Below, one piece after another: positions 16,813 through 24,877 of a DNA stretch of 64,000 bases. Both the position numbers and the translations under genes were made by a program. The stretch is taken from positions 1 to 64,000 of the forward strand of contig NZ_JAERUC010000087.1 of assembly GCF_016745505.1 (NCBI RefSeq). The letters are read 5' to 3'. Source of the stretch: Streptomyces silvae (GTDB lineage Bacteria; Actinomycetota; Actinomycetes; Streptomycetales; Streptomycetaceae). The notes beneath the pieces are model-generated. The model was not told the DNA's origin. It made no database searches and was given only the letters and a program-made list of their open reading frames with translations. Each line of letters begins with the position of its first letter. Within the stretch, counting starts at the first letter, position 1.

Positions 16813-19281
16813 ATGGCATTCAATCACTTACCAGCAGCCATGCACGACGCCTTGGGACCATTGTCCGTCACGCCAGTGACACACTCGGTGCCGATGGCCA
16901 AGAATCACCGCCCCAGTCGACCACCCGAGAACGCGGGCTCGCGCCCCTCTCCCACGGTGGTTCTCGACCGGCTCGCCGCAGCGGCGGGCCGGGCAGCGCG
17001 CATCACTCATACGGAGCACTTGCCCCCGCGTGCGGGAACCCATGCCCTCTGGCCGGATCGCATCCGTCCAGAAGTGATCTCGGCAATCGGCAGGGCCGGA
17101 ATCGACCATCCGTGGACGCACCAGGCCACTGCCGCCGAGCACGCCCTGGACGGCGAGTCCGTGGTCATCGCCACCGGGACGGCGTCCGGCAAGTCGCTCG
17201 CCTACCTCGCTCCGGTGCTGAGCACCCTCCTCGAGGGCTCCCATGCCCCGAACGGCCGTGGCACCACCGCCCTGTACCTCGCCCCCACCAAGGCCCTCGC
17301 CGCCGACCAGCGCCGCGCGGTGAAGGCGCTCGCGGCCCCCCTCGGCTCCGCGATCCGGCCGGCCGTCTACGACGGGGACACGCCTGTCGAAGAACGCGAA
17401 TGGGTGCGCCAGTACGCCAATTACGTCCTCACCAACCCCGACATGCTGCACCGGGGCATCCTCCCGTCCCATCCCCGCTGGGCCTCCTTTCTCCGCTCCC
17501 TCCGCTTCGTCGTGATCGACGAGTGCCACACCTACCGGGGAGTCTTCGGCTCCCACGTCGCCCAGGTGCTGCGCCGTCTACGCCGCCTCTGCGCCCGCTA
17601 CGGAGCCGACCCCGTCTTCCTCCTCGCCTCCGCCACCGCGGCACAGCCCTCGGTCGCCGCGGGCCGTCTCACGGGCCTGCCGGTCAAGGAGGTCGCCGAC
17701 GACGCCTCACCCCGGGGCGAGATGGTCTTCGCCCTCTGGGAGCCGCCGCTGACCGAGCTGCACGGCGAGAAGGGTGCTCCCGTACGCCGTACCGCCACAG
17801 CCGAGACCGCCGACCTCCTGACCGACCTGACACTCCAGGGCGTGCGGTCGGTCGCCTTCGTACGCTCCCGGCGCGGCGCCGAGCTCATCTCGCTCATCGC
17901 CAAGGAACGGCTCGCCGAGGTGGACCGCTCGCTGCCCGGGCGCGTCGCCGCCTACCGCGGCGGTTATCTGCCCGAGGAGCGCCGGGCCCTGGAGCGGGCC
18001 CTGCACTCCGGAGACCTGCTCGGACTGGCCGCCACGACCGCCCTGGAGCTCGGCATCGACGTCTCCGGCCTGGACGCCGTGGTCATCGCCGGCTATCCGG
18101 GCACCCGTGCCTCCCTCTGGCAGCAGGCGGGCCGCGCAGGACGCTCGGGCCAGGGCGCCCTCGCCGTCCTGGTGGCCCGGGACGATCCGCTGGACACCTT
18201 CCTCGTCCACCACCCCGAGGCGTTGTTCCAGCAGCCTGTGGAGTCGACCGTCCTGGACCCGGACAACCCGTACGTCCTGGCTCCCCACCTGTGTGCCGCG
18301 GCGGCCGAGCTGCCTCTCACGGAGGCCGACATCGAGCTCTTCGGCCCGGCGGTGCCCGAGCTCCTGCCCCAGCTGGAAGCCGCGAAGCTGCTGCGCAGGC
18401 GGACGACGGGCTGGCACTGGACACGCCGTGAACGCGCCGCCGACCTCACCGACATCCGCGGCGGGGGCGGCCGTCCCGTCCAGATCGTCGAGGAAGGCAC
18501 CGGCCGGCTGCTGGGGACCGTGGACGAGTCGGCGGCGCACACCGCCGTCCACGAGGGCGCCGTCCACCTCCACCAGGGACGGACCTATCTCGTCCGTACG
18601 CTGGACCTGGAGGATTCGGTGGCCCTGGTGGAGGAAGCCGTCCCTCCCTACTCGACCAACGCCCGCGACACGACCGCGATCGCCGTGCTGGAGACCGACA
18701 CCGAGATTCCGTGGGGCGACGGGCGGCTCTGCTTCGGCTCCGTCGAGGTCACCAACCAGGTCGTCTCCTTTTTGCGCCGCAGGCTGATCACCGGAGAGGT
18801 CCTGGGCGAGACCAAACTCGACCTGCCACCCCGGACCCTTCGCACCCGCGCCGTGTGGTGGACGGTCACCGAGGACCAGCTCGACGCCGCCCGGATCACC
18901 CCGGAGATCCTCGGAGGCGCCCTGCACGCCGCCGAGCACGCCTCCATCGGCATGCTGCCGCTCTTCGCCACCTGCGACCGCTGGGACATCGGCGGCGTCT
19001 CCGTTCCGCTGCACCCCGACACGCTCCTTCCCACGGTCTTCGTCTACGACGGTCACCCGGGCGGTGCCGGCTTCGCCGAGCGCGCCTTCCACACGGCCCG
19101 TACGTGGCTCACGGCGACGCGTCAGGCCATCGCGTCCTGCGAGTGCGAGGCCGGCTGCCCCTCCTGCATCCAGTCCCCCAAGTGCGGCAACGGCAACGAG
19201 CCGCTGCACAAGCGGGGCGCCGTACGCCTCCTGACCGAACTGCTCAGGACAGCGCCACCGGACCCCCCGTCGGAGCGGTAG
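16813..19281 (+). CDS. DECH-box superfamily 2 helicase with C-terminal cysteine cluster (YprA/MrfA-like)
   Basis: An 822-aa SF2 helicase. The motifs in order are the Q-like region DHPWTHQATAAEHA, Walker A IATGTASGKS, APTKALAADQ, NYVLTNPDMLHRGIL, Walker B VVIDECHTYRG (DECH), LLASATAAQP, the helicase-C motifs SVAFVRSRRGAELI and GIDVSGLDAV, then QQAGRAGRSGQG. The C-terminus is a DUF1998-like module with four cysteines, CECEAGCPSC and SPKCGNGN. In B. subtilis the relative MrfA (YprA) acts in mitomycin-lesion repair. In actinobacteria this helicase is repeatedly found beside Tad genes. The start at 16813 follows the conserved N-terminus; the ribosome binding site is weak. Confidence 0.9.
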   Translation: MAFNHLPAAMHDALGPLSVTPVTHSVPMAKNHRPSRPPENAGSRPSPTVVLDRLAAAAGRAARITHTEHLPPRAGTHALWPDRIRPEVISAIGRAGIDHPWTHQATAAEHALDGESVVIATGTASGKSLAYLAPVLSTLLEGSHAPNGRGTTALYLAPTKALAADQRRAVKALAAPLGSAIRPAVYDGDTPVEEREWVRQYANYVLTNPDMLHRGILPSHPRWASFLRSLRFVVIDECHTYRGVFGSHVAQVLRRLRRLCARYGADPVFLLASATAAQPSVAAGRLTGLPVKEVADDASPRGEMVFALWEPPLTELHGEKGAPVRRTATAETADLLTDLTLQGVRSVAFVRSRRGAELISLIAKERLAEVDRSLPGRVAAYRGGYLPEERRALERALHSGDLLGLAATTALELGIDVSGLDAVVIAGYPGTRASLWQQAGRAGRSGQGALAVLVARDDPLDTFLVHHPEALFQQPVESTVLDPDNPYVLAPHLCAAAAELPLTEADIELFGPAVPELLPQLEAAKLLRRRTTGWHWTRRERAADLTDIRGGGGRPVQIVEEGTGRLLGTVDESAAHTAVHEGAVHLHQGRTYLVRTLDLEDSVALVEEAVPPYSTNARDTTAIAVLETDTEIPWGDGRLCFGSVEVTNQVVSFLRRRLITGEVLGETKLDLPPRTLRTRAVWWTVTEDQLDAARITPEILGGALHAAEHASIGMLPLFATCDRWDIGGVSVPLHPDTLLPTVFVYDGHPGGAGFAERAFHTARTWLTATRQAIASCECEAGCPSCIQSPKCGNGNEPLHKRGAVRLLTELLRTAPPDPPSER

Positions 19282-19791
19282 CCGGACCTGCTGCTGGACC
19301 CGCCGCCGGACCTGACGTGCCGGACCCTCCGCCGGACCAGTCGTTGCCGGGTCGCCCGGATCTGCCGGGGGCAGGTCCGACGGGGACAGGTCCGTCGAGG
19401 GCAGGTCCGTCGAGGGCGGGTCCGTCGAGGGCGGGGAGCCCTCCGGAGGCCCCGCTCGCGACCTCACCTCGGGTGCGTACGGTCCGAAGCGCGCCCGCAC
19501 GGTCACATCGGCGATCTCTCCGGTGACGCCGCACCGCACGATCTCCGCGCCCTGTGCCTCGGCAACCTCACCAGCCGCCGCGCAGGCCGCCTCCGCGCCT
19601 CGCAGTGCCTGGTCGGCCGCGGCAAGTGCAGCCAGATCCGCCGCGCCGCCGGCCCGGTGACGGGCGGACACGGCCTGGCCGAGAGCGAGCACCATCGCGA
19701 ACACCGCCCAGAGGGTCGCGGTCGTGACGGCCACCCAGACCGTCGCCATCCCCCGGTCCCCGACTTCAGGGCCGCATCTCGTCCTGCTCAC
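17707..19791 (-). CDS. Rv3654c-type TadE-like protein; reading frame runs on antisense into the helicase
   Basis: The supported part is the first ~115 codons: an N-terminal RGMATVWVAVTTATLWAVFA pseudopilin-like helix, then an Ala-rich helix (AADLAALAAADQALRG) and VTVRARFGPYAPEV. That is the whole length of the usual protein, the last gene of the actinobacterial helicase/Tad locus. Here codons ~120-150 are a PSTDL/PSTDP repeat, and no stop occurs before 17707. The frame thus continues for 694 codons, the last ~525 antisense to the helicase with composition expected of a shadow frame. A +1/-1 slip in the repeat could instead end at 19244. The GTG start at 19791 overlaps the tadE stop (GTGA). 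Confidence 0.5.
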   Translation of the reverse strand: MSRTRCGPEVGDRGMATVWVAVTTATLWAVFAMVLALGQAVSARHRAGGAADLAALAAADQALRGAEAACAAAGEVAEAQGAEIVRCGVTGEIADVTVRARFGPYAPEVRSRAGPPEGSPPSTDPPSTDLPSTDLSPSDLPPADPGDPATTGPAEGPARQVRRRVQQQVRLPLRRGVRWRCPEQFGQEAYGAPLVQRLVAVAALGGLDAGGAAGLALAGRDGLTRRREPRTGRVEGALGEAGTARVTVVDEDRGKERVGVQRNGDAADVPAVAGGEERQHADGGVLGGVQGASEDLRGDPGGVELVLGDRPPHGAGAKGPGWQVEFGLAQDLSGDQPAAQKGDDLVGDLDGAEAEPPVAPRNLGVGLQHGDRGRVAGVGRVGRDGFLHQGHRILQVQRTDEIGPSLVEVDGALVDGGVRRRLVHGPQQPAGAFLDDLDGTAAPAADVGEVGGAFTACPVPARRPPAQQLRGFQLGQELGHRRAEELDVGLRERQLGRRGTQVGSQDVRVVRVQDGRLHRLLEQRLGVVDEEGVQRIVPGHQDGEGALARASCAARLLPEGGTGARIAGDDHGVQAGDVDAELQGGRGGQSEQVSGVQGPLQGPALLGQITAAVGGDAPGQRAVHLGEPFLGDERDELGAAPGAYEGDRPHALECQVGQEVGGLGCGGTAYGSTLLAVQLGQRRLPEGEDHLAPG
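19371..19430. repeat. Four 15-bp units encoding PSTDL-type pentapeptides
   Basis: The plus-strand units are GCAGGTCCGACGGGG, ACAGGTCCGTCGAGG, GCAGGTCCGTCGAGG and GCGGGTCCGTCGAGG. They lie in the tail of the TadE-like gene and keep its frame. Such repeats can change copy number by slippage. Confidence 0.88.
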
Positions 19792-20168
19792 GGTTCCGCC
19801 CCCACGGTGTCCTCCGCCAGCGCGACGGCCTCGGCGCTCAACGTCAGGCCCAGCGGGCCGGGCCCCGGCGTGGGCGCCTCGACCCTGACCTTCCAGAGGG
19901 ACCCGGCCCGCTCCACGGCGACCCGTGCCCGGCCCGGCGCCGCCTCCTGCGCTGCGGACCGCACCGCACCCTCCGGCTCCGACCGGGCCGCGGCCCGCGC
20001 CCCGGCCCGTGCGGCGTCCACACAGCGGATCTGGTCCGAGGCGGCCACCAGCGCCCAGACGAGGGCGAGGACGAACACCACCAGCACCGGAAGGGCCATG
20101 GCAGCCTCCGCCGTAACCGCTCCCCGGTCTCCGCTCCGGCCTCTGCGCGAGCCCTCAGAATTTCGCAT
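19788..20168 (-). CDS. TadE-family pseudopilin
   Basis: A 126-aa minor pseudopilin of the Tad/Flp system. A short basic leader ends in RGAVTAEAAMALPVLVVFVL, the TadE signature in which the prepilin peptidase would cut before the hydrophobic helix and Glu sits at about +5. The mature part is SDQIRCVDAARAGARAAARSE followed by beta-rich sequence. The ATG at 20168 lies inside the last codons of the pilin gene (14-nt overlap), which suggests translational coupling. No prepilin peptidase gene is present in the window, so processing must rely on an enzyme encoded elsewhere. Confidence 0.85.
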   Translation of the reverse strand: MRNSEGSRRGRSGDRGAVTAEAAMALPVLVVFVLALVWALVAASDQIRCVDAARAGARAAARSEPEGAVRSAAQEAAPGRARVAVERAGSLWKVRVEAPTPGPGPLGLTLSAEAVALAEDTVGAEP

Positions 20169-20391
20169 CGAGGGCGTCCTTGATCAGCGACTGCAACGCC
20201 GACAGCACCGCCCCGCTGGTGACGACCTTGTAGAGCACCGCCGCGAACGCGCACGCAGCGATGGTCCCCACCGCGTACTCGGACGTCGTCATCCCCCGGT
20301 CGTTCCCACGGCTCCGCAGGCGCTTGCCGATCCCGGCGTCCCATGCACGACGCAACGCGCCCAGCGACCGCGCCCTAACATTCCTGCCCAT
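20155..20391 (-). CDS. DUF4244 Flp-type pilin subunit
   Basis: A 78-aa protein with a basic N-terminal region and then RGMTTSEYAVGTIAACAFAA, the class of Flp prepilin motif (G|MTTSEY with Glu at +5) followed by one hydrophobic helix to about residue 62 and the end SLIKDALDAKF. DUF4244 proteins take the place of the major Flp pilin in actinobacterial Tad loci. The ATG at 20391 with GGGGG a few bases upstream is preferred; the ATG at 20403 would add four residues. A 169-bp gap separates it from tadC upstream, the only real break within the Tad gene run, so it may have its own promoter. Confidence 0.83.
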   Translation of the reverse strand: MGRNVRARSLGALRRAWDAGIGKRLRSRGNDRGMTTSEYAVGTIAACAFAAVLYKVVTSGAVLSALQSLIKDALDAKF

Positions 20392-20560
20392 CTCAACCCC
20401 CATGTTCAGAAACCACGTTGTTTCGTTCGGTACTTCGGCCGACGCTTGGTTCAAGCACGCTTCGACCGGGCCAAGCCGTGCCGGGCCAGGCCGCCGGCAG
20501 CGAGCCAAGGGCCGGGCGCAGCGCGGCGGCAGCCGCAGGGCCGAAGAGCCGCTGTCGCGT

Positions 20561-21373
20561 TCAGCCGCGGTGCAAGAGGCCGGACGCCAGTCCGATCACC
20601 ACCGGCGCCACGCCCACCGCCAGAAAGGCGGGCAGGAAGCAGAGCCCCACCGGCGCGGTGATCAGCACACCCGCCCGCTGCGCACGCGCCACGGCCGCGC
20701 TCGCCCGCTCGGCGCGTATCTCGTCGGCCAGCCTGGAAACCGGCTCGGCCGCAGGTGCCCCCGTCGACCCGGCACGCTCCAGACATCGGGCCAGTGGCGC
20801 GGCCCCCGGCAGCTCCCCGAACCGGCCCCATGCCTCGGCCGGTTCACCGCCGAGCAGGATCTCGGCCGCCGTTCGGGCCAGCCGCTCACCGACCGGGCCG
20901 CCGATCGATTCGCCCACCGCCTCCGCCGCTTCCCTCGGCCCGGCACCCGCCGAGAGGCAGGAAGCCAGCAGATCCGCGACGACCGGCAGTTGTCGGGCGA
21001 CCAGGGCGGCCTCGGCGCCTTGGTCGGCAGCACCTCGTGCTTGGACGGTGCGCCGCCATCGCCGTACGCCGTACGCCGCCGCAAGACCGATCCCGCTTCC
21101 GGCCGGGCCGCCGACGAGGATCCAGCCCGTCGCCCAGACGGCGATGAACACCGCCCACCGCCGAGCGCGGCCCCAGCCTGGCGCCCGTAGACCCGTCCGC
21201 CCCTGCCTCGTGCCGAGCGCATGTCCCCCGGTCAGCAGTTCCAGCCGTCTGCGTATCGCGCGCTCATGCCGTCGGCCTCTGAGCGCCAGGGTGAGATACG
21301 CGGCTGTGCCCAGCACCGTCCCCGCCGCCCCAGCGGCAGCCGCCGTACCCCCCGAACCAGGCACCCCGCTCAC
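20561..21373 (-). CDS. TadC-like type II secretion F-domain protein
   Basis: A 270-aa inner-membrane platform protein. It has an N-terminal helix (GAAGTVLGTAAYLTLAL), a central pair around WAVFIAVWATGWILVGG, a cytoplasmic T2SF domain (QLPVVADLLASCLSAGAGPREAAEAVG, then GRFGELPGAAPLARCLERAG) and a C-terminal helical hairpin APVGLCFLPAFLAVGVAPVV. It would form the base of the pilus or secretion machine with TadB and the TadA ATPase. The GTG at 21373 overlaps the tadB stop as GTGA, so it is preferred over the far upstream in-frame start. Confidence 0.85.
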   Translation of the reverse strand: MSGVPGSGGTAAAAGAAGTVLGTAAYLTLALRGRRHERAIRRRLELLTGGHALGTRQGRTGLRAPGWGRARRWAVFIAVWATGWILVGGPAGSGIGLAAAYGVRRWRRTVQARGAADQGAEAALVARQLPVVADLLASCLSAGAGPREAAEAVGESIGGPVGERLARTAAEILLGGEPAEAWGRFGELPGAAPLARCLERAGSTGAPAAEPVSRLADEIRAERASAAVARAQRAGVLITAPVGLCFLPAFLAVGVAPVVIGLASGLLHRG

Positions 21374-22266
21374 ACCGCCTCCCCCGCCCGCACGATCCGC
21401 GACGCCCAGAACAGCCCCGCGGCCTCCAGCAGGCCACCTGCCACCAGGCAGACGAGTCCCCCAGGGCTGTGCAGCAGCACCCCCAACGGGTCCGCCCCGA
21501 GTGCCGCCCCCAGCCCCAGCCCCACCACCGGCAGCAACGCCAGGAGCACGACCGTCGACCACGCGCCCGCCAACTGCGCCCGCAACTCCTCCCGTCGCCG
21601 CCTCTCACCCCGCAGGGCGCTCTCCAGCCGGGCCAGACCCGCCGCGAGACCGGCTCCGCCGTTCACCGCGACCCGCCAGCAGGCGGCCATCCCCGCAAGC
21701 CCCTCTAGGCCGGGCCCCGCCGACGCCTCCCGCAACGCGCCCGGCACGTCGCCACCGAACCGCGCGGCGGCCAGCACGGCGGACTCACCCGCGCCCAGCG
21801 CCTCAGCGTTCCGCGCGTCTCCCGACCCCCCTGTGTTCCGAGCGGCGGCGAGCAACGCCTGTCCGGGCTCCCGTCCGGCCCGTAACTCGCCGATCACCGC
21901 GCCACAGAGCGCCGTCACCGCATCGGCCGCGATCTCCTGCTCACGTCGCCGGTCCCTGCGCCGCAGCCAGCGCCTCACCAGGGGGACCGCCACAGCTCCC
22001 GCAAGCAGCGGCAGCACCGATTCACCCAGCACCGCGAGAACAGCCGCCACAGGGGCGCACAGCCATTCCTTCCGCCCCGCGAGAAGCGCACACGCCCAGT
22101 CCCGTGCCGCCGGCCCCCACGGCTCCTCCCTCCGCCGATCCAGCAACAGCCGGGCCCTCCGCGCCCCCGGGTCACGGGCCACGGCCAGAGCGCCCGCCAC
22201 GCCCGCACAGCCGGCCATCGCCCACGCCGGCATCCGCATCAGCAGGTCGGGGGCCACCGAGGTCAT
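21370..22266 (-). CDS. TadB-like type II secretion F-domain protein
   Basis: A 298-aa membrane protein paired with TadC as the inner-membrane platform. An N-terminal hydrophobic stretch (MAGCAGVAGALAVA) and a mid-protein pair (PVAAVLAVLGESVLPLLAGA) precede the T2SF segment (AVTALCGAVIGELRAGREPGQAL, then AGMAACWRVAVNGGAGLAAGLARLE). C-terminal helices are TVVLLALLPVVGLGLGAALG and LVCLVAGGLLEAAGLFW. The start forms ATGA with the tadA stop, and the stop forms GTGA with tadC, so the three are translationally coupled. Confidence 0.86.
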   Translation of the reverse strand: MTSVAPDLLMRMPAWAMAGCAGVAGALAVARDPGARRARLLLDRRREEPWGPAARDWACALLAGRKEWLCAPVAAVLAVLGESVLPLLAGAVAVPLVRRWLRRRDRRREQEIAADAVTALCGAVIGELRAGREPGQALLAAARNTGGSGDARNAEALGAGESAVLAAARFGGDVPGALREASAGPGLEGLAGMAACWRVAVNGGAGLAAGLARLESALRGERRRREELRAQLAGAWSTVVLLALLPVVGLGLGAALGADPLGVLLHSPGGLVCLVAGGLLEAAGLFWASRIVRAGEAV

Positions 22267-23411
22267 GACGCAACCTCGATCAGCGAGCCGAGCCGCTCCC
22301 AGCCCCGCTCCGGCTCGAACCCGTCGGCACCCCAGCGCAGCGCCGGAACGGTGACGACCAGGCCCGCGGAATCCCGTTCCAGCACGTGCACTTCGGCCAG
22401 ACGCCGCCGCCCGCCCCTGTCCCGCACAAGGTGGACCACCACGGACAGCGCCGCCGCCAACTGGCTGTGCAGAGCCGCCCTGTCGAGACCGGCGGCAGTT
22501 CCCAGAGCTTCCAGACGTGCCGGGACGTGCTCGGCCGCATTGGCGTGCACAGTGCCGCAGCCGCCCTCATGCCCGGTATTGAGGGCGGCCAGAAGCTCGG
22601 TCACCTCTGCACCGCGGACCTCTCCCACCACCAGCCGGTCAGGACGCATACGCAGCGCCTGGCGCACCAGGTCCCGCAGCGTCACCCGCCCGGCACCCTC
22701 CTGATTGGCGGGCCGCGACTCCAGCCGCACCACGTGCGGGTGATCCGGTCGCAGTTCCGCCGAATCCTCAGCCAGCACGATGCGTTCGCGCTCACCGACC
22801 GCCCCCAGCAGGCTCGACAGCAGAGTGGTCTTCCCCGCGCCCGTTCCTCCGCTGATCAGATACGACACCCTGGCCTCCACCAGAGCTCTCAGCAGCCGGT
22901 CGCCGCCGGGCGGGACGGTCCCCGCTGCCACGAGCTCCTCCAGCGTGAAGGCCCGGGGCCGCACCACACGGAGCGAGAGGCACGTCGAGCCCACCGACAC
23001 CGGCGGCAGAACCGCGTGCATACGTGTCCCGTCCGGCAGCCGCGCGTCCACCCACGGCCGAGCGTCGTCCAGCCGTCGCCCCGCCACCGCGGCAAGCCTC
23101 TGAGCCAGCCTCCGGACGGCCGCCGCGTCCTGGAAGACGACCGGGGTCAGCTCGAGTCCGCCGCCGCGGTCCACCCACACCCGGTCGGGGGCGGACACCA
23201 GCACATCGGTCACCGCCGGGTCGGCCAGGAGACGCTCCAGCACTCCTGTACCGACAAGCTCGCCCCGCAGCTCCTCGGCCGCGCCGAGCACTTCCGCGTC
23301 ACCGAGCAGACGGCCCTGCTCCCTCAACGCGGCGGCCACTCCCGCAGGAGTGGGCGCCGCGCCACTGCGGGCCAGTCGCTGGCGCACGGCGTCGAGCAGC
23401 GCGTCGGTCAT
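22263..23411 (-). CDS. TadA/CpaF-type secretion ATPase
   Basis: A 382-aa hexameric ATPase of the type II/IV secretion family that powers pilus assembly. The N-terminal domain (LADPAVTDVLVSAPDRVWVD) is followed by the DARLPDGTRMHAVLPP motif, Walker A SGGTGAGKTTLLS near residue 220, the Asp box ERIVLAEDSAELRPDH, Walker B DRLVVGEVRGAEV and the His box NTGHEGGCGTVHANAA. It matches the actinobacterial helicase/secretion-neighbourhood ATPase (Rv3659c of M. tuberculosis). It overlaps the upstream CpaE-like gene by ATGA. Confidence 0.93.
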   Translation of the reverse strand: MTDALLDAVRQRLARSGAAPTPAGVAAALREQGRLLGDAEVLGAAEELRGELVGTGVLERLLADPAVTDVLVSAPDRVWVDRGGGLELTPVVFQDAAAVRRLAQRLAAVAGRRLDDARPWVDARLPDGTRMHAVLPPVSVGSTCLSLRVVRPRAFTLEELVAAGTVPPGGDRLLRALVEARVSYLISGGTGAGKTTLLSSLLGAVGERERIVLAEDSAELRPDHPHVVRLESRPANQEGAGRVTLRDLVRQALRMRPDRLVVGEVRGAEVTELLAALNTGHEGGCGTVHANAAEHVPARLEALGTAAGLDRAALHSQLAAALSVVVHLVRDRGGRRRLAEVHVLERDSAGLVVTVPALRWGADGFEPERGWERLGSLIEVAS

Positions 23412-24565
23412 GACGGCCCTCCCCCTTGAAGCCGGGGCGGGACAGTCTCCAGGCGGCGGGGGACATCCGCCTGGTCCCAGAAGGCCTTGCAGAAGCGGGC
23501 CAGCGCGCCGTGGGGATCCCCACCCGGAGGCACACCGTTGTCCTGGGCCGCAGGCAGCCCGGGTTCTGTGGGCAGGTCACCGACGAGTGGCAGGCCCAGT
23601 GCCTGCGCGACCCACTGCTCGTCCAGACCCGCGGTGTAGGGCCCTCTGGCGATGACGCGCAGGTCTTCGAGAACCATGCGGGCCGCGGCCGCCACGCGCT
23701 GGGCAGCCGCGACCGCTCTCAGCTCCCCGGGTACGACCAGCAGCCCGACGTCGAGCTGCGCCAGCGCCTCGGCCACGCTTTCGTCCAACCGCCGCGGCAG
23801 GTCCACGACCACCACTCCACCGAGTCGGCGCGCGGCGGCGAGCACCGACTGCATGGCCTGTGGAGGAACGATCACCTGCTCGCCCCGGCCCCAGCTGAGC
23901 ACGCGCAGCCCGTGCAGCGCCGGCAGCGACTCCTCCAGCGCCCCTCCGCCCAGCCTCCCTTTCGAACGGGCGAAATCCGGCCACCGCAAACCCTCGGATC
24001 CCTCACCGCCGAGCAGCACATCGATGCCACCGCCCAAGGGGTCGCCGTCGATGAGCATGGTCCGCCTGCCTGATCTCGCAGCTGTGACTGCGAGCGCACA
24101 GGCCAGCGTGGATGCGCCGGAGCCCCCTCGGCCTCCCATCACTCCCACGGTGAGCGCCGATCGGCCCACGCCCTCCACGGCGTTGGCGATCTGGTCGACC
24201 AACCAGCCTTCGGAATCAGGCAGTCTCAGCACATACTCGGCACCGATCTCCACCGCGCGGCGCCAGACCTCAGGGTCGTCCTGGTCCCGTCCGACGAGCA
24301 TGACGCCCGGCCTGCGGGGCGCCCCACGGCATCCGCGCGCCGCATCGTCGCCGACCAGGACCATCGGGGCCCGCTTCCAGCTGCCTCTCTCCTCGGGAGA
24401 CCCGTGATGCACTTCCGGCACCGCGCCGGCCGCCGCGCACAGCCTCAGCAGATCGTCCAGCAGATCCGGGTCCTCGGTGAGGATCAGCGGCCCTTCCCGC
24501 CGAGCTTCAGCGCTCGACGGGCCATCCCCCGCGAAAGATCCAGCCACGGTCCACGCCCCTCTCAC
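23408..24565 (-). CDS. CpaE/Ssd-like MinD-family protein of the Tad locus
   Basis: A ~385-aa protein with an N-terminal receiver-like region (LILTEDPDLLDDLLRLCAAA) and a C-terminal deviant-Walker ATPase (TVGVMGGRGGSGASTLACAL, then TMLIDGDPLGGGIDVLLGG, then VVVVDLPRRLDESVAEAL). The P-loop is GGRGGSGAS, with Ala instead of the usual signature Lys-Thr pairing, as in other CpaE/Ssd proteins. CpaE positions Tad pili in Caulobacter. Ssd (Rv3660c) affects septation in mycobacteria. The start is uncertain: GTG at 24565 has GGAGGAG upstream, and a second GTG lies six codons later. Confidence 0.87.
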   Translation of the reverse strand: MRGAWTVAGSFAGDGPSSAEARREGPLILTEDPDLLDDLLRLCAAAGAVPEVHHGSPEERGSWKRAPMVLVGDDAARGCRGAPRRPGVMLVGRDQDDPEVWRRAVEIGAEYVLRLPDSEGWLVDQIANAVEGVGRSALTVGVMGGRGGSGASTLACALAVTAARSGRRTMLIDGDPLGGGIDVLLGGEGSEGLRWPDFARSKGRLGGGALEESLPALHGLRVLSWGRGEQVIVPPQAMQSVLAAARRLGGVVVVDLPRRLDESVAEALAQLDVGLLVVPGELRAVAAAQRVAAAARMVLEDLRVIARGPYTAGLDEQWVAQALGLPLVGDLPTEPGLPAAQDNGVPPGGDPHGALARFCKAFWDQADVPRRLETVPPRLQGGGPS

Positions 24566-24674
24566 TGTCTCCTCCAGTGCGGTTTCGCGGCGATCTCGAA
24601 CGCTTCCGAGATGCGCGATTCCGGTACCCGCGGACTTCGCAGGTGGAATCAACATGCAGCGACGCGGAAAAACA

Positions 24675-24721
24675 TGTGGATCTTGCTTAAAAACTGTGGA
24701 TAACTCAAGCGTTGTGGATAT
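24675..24721. promoter_or_regulatory. Three DnaA-box-like sequences
   Basis: TGTGGATCT (24675), TGTGGATAA (24695) and TGTGGATAT (24713) lie in the same direction 18-20 bp apart, in an AT-rich stretch upstream of the Tad operon. The middle one equals the E. coli consensus TTATCCACA on the other strand. The Streptomyces consensus is TTGTCCACA, so each copy has at least one mismatch to it. The surrounding 481-bp gap holds no gene. Confidence 0.45.
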
Positions 24722-24877
24722 CTCGGTAGCTCGTACAGGGGACTTTCGCAGCGCACCCCTTCCGCTACACACCGTGACGGGTCAGGATCGAGTGAACCCA
24801 CAGGGGCAGACGGCCCACGGGTGACACGAGGAGGGAGCGGATCGGCTACTCGGCCGCGAAACGCATCCGGACATGCG

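Noticed and set aside
17707..19281. A true dual-coding gene opposite the helicase
   Set aside because: The antisense part has no domain and the composition of a shadow frame. I treat it as readthrough of the TadE-like gene, not as a selected second protein.
24675..24721. Replication origin
   Set aside because: Only three imperfect boxes and no dnaA, dnaN or gyr genes. It may bind DnaA but is not oriC.
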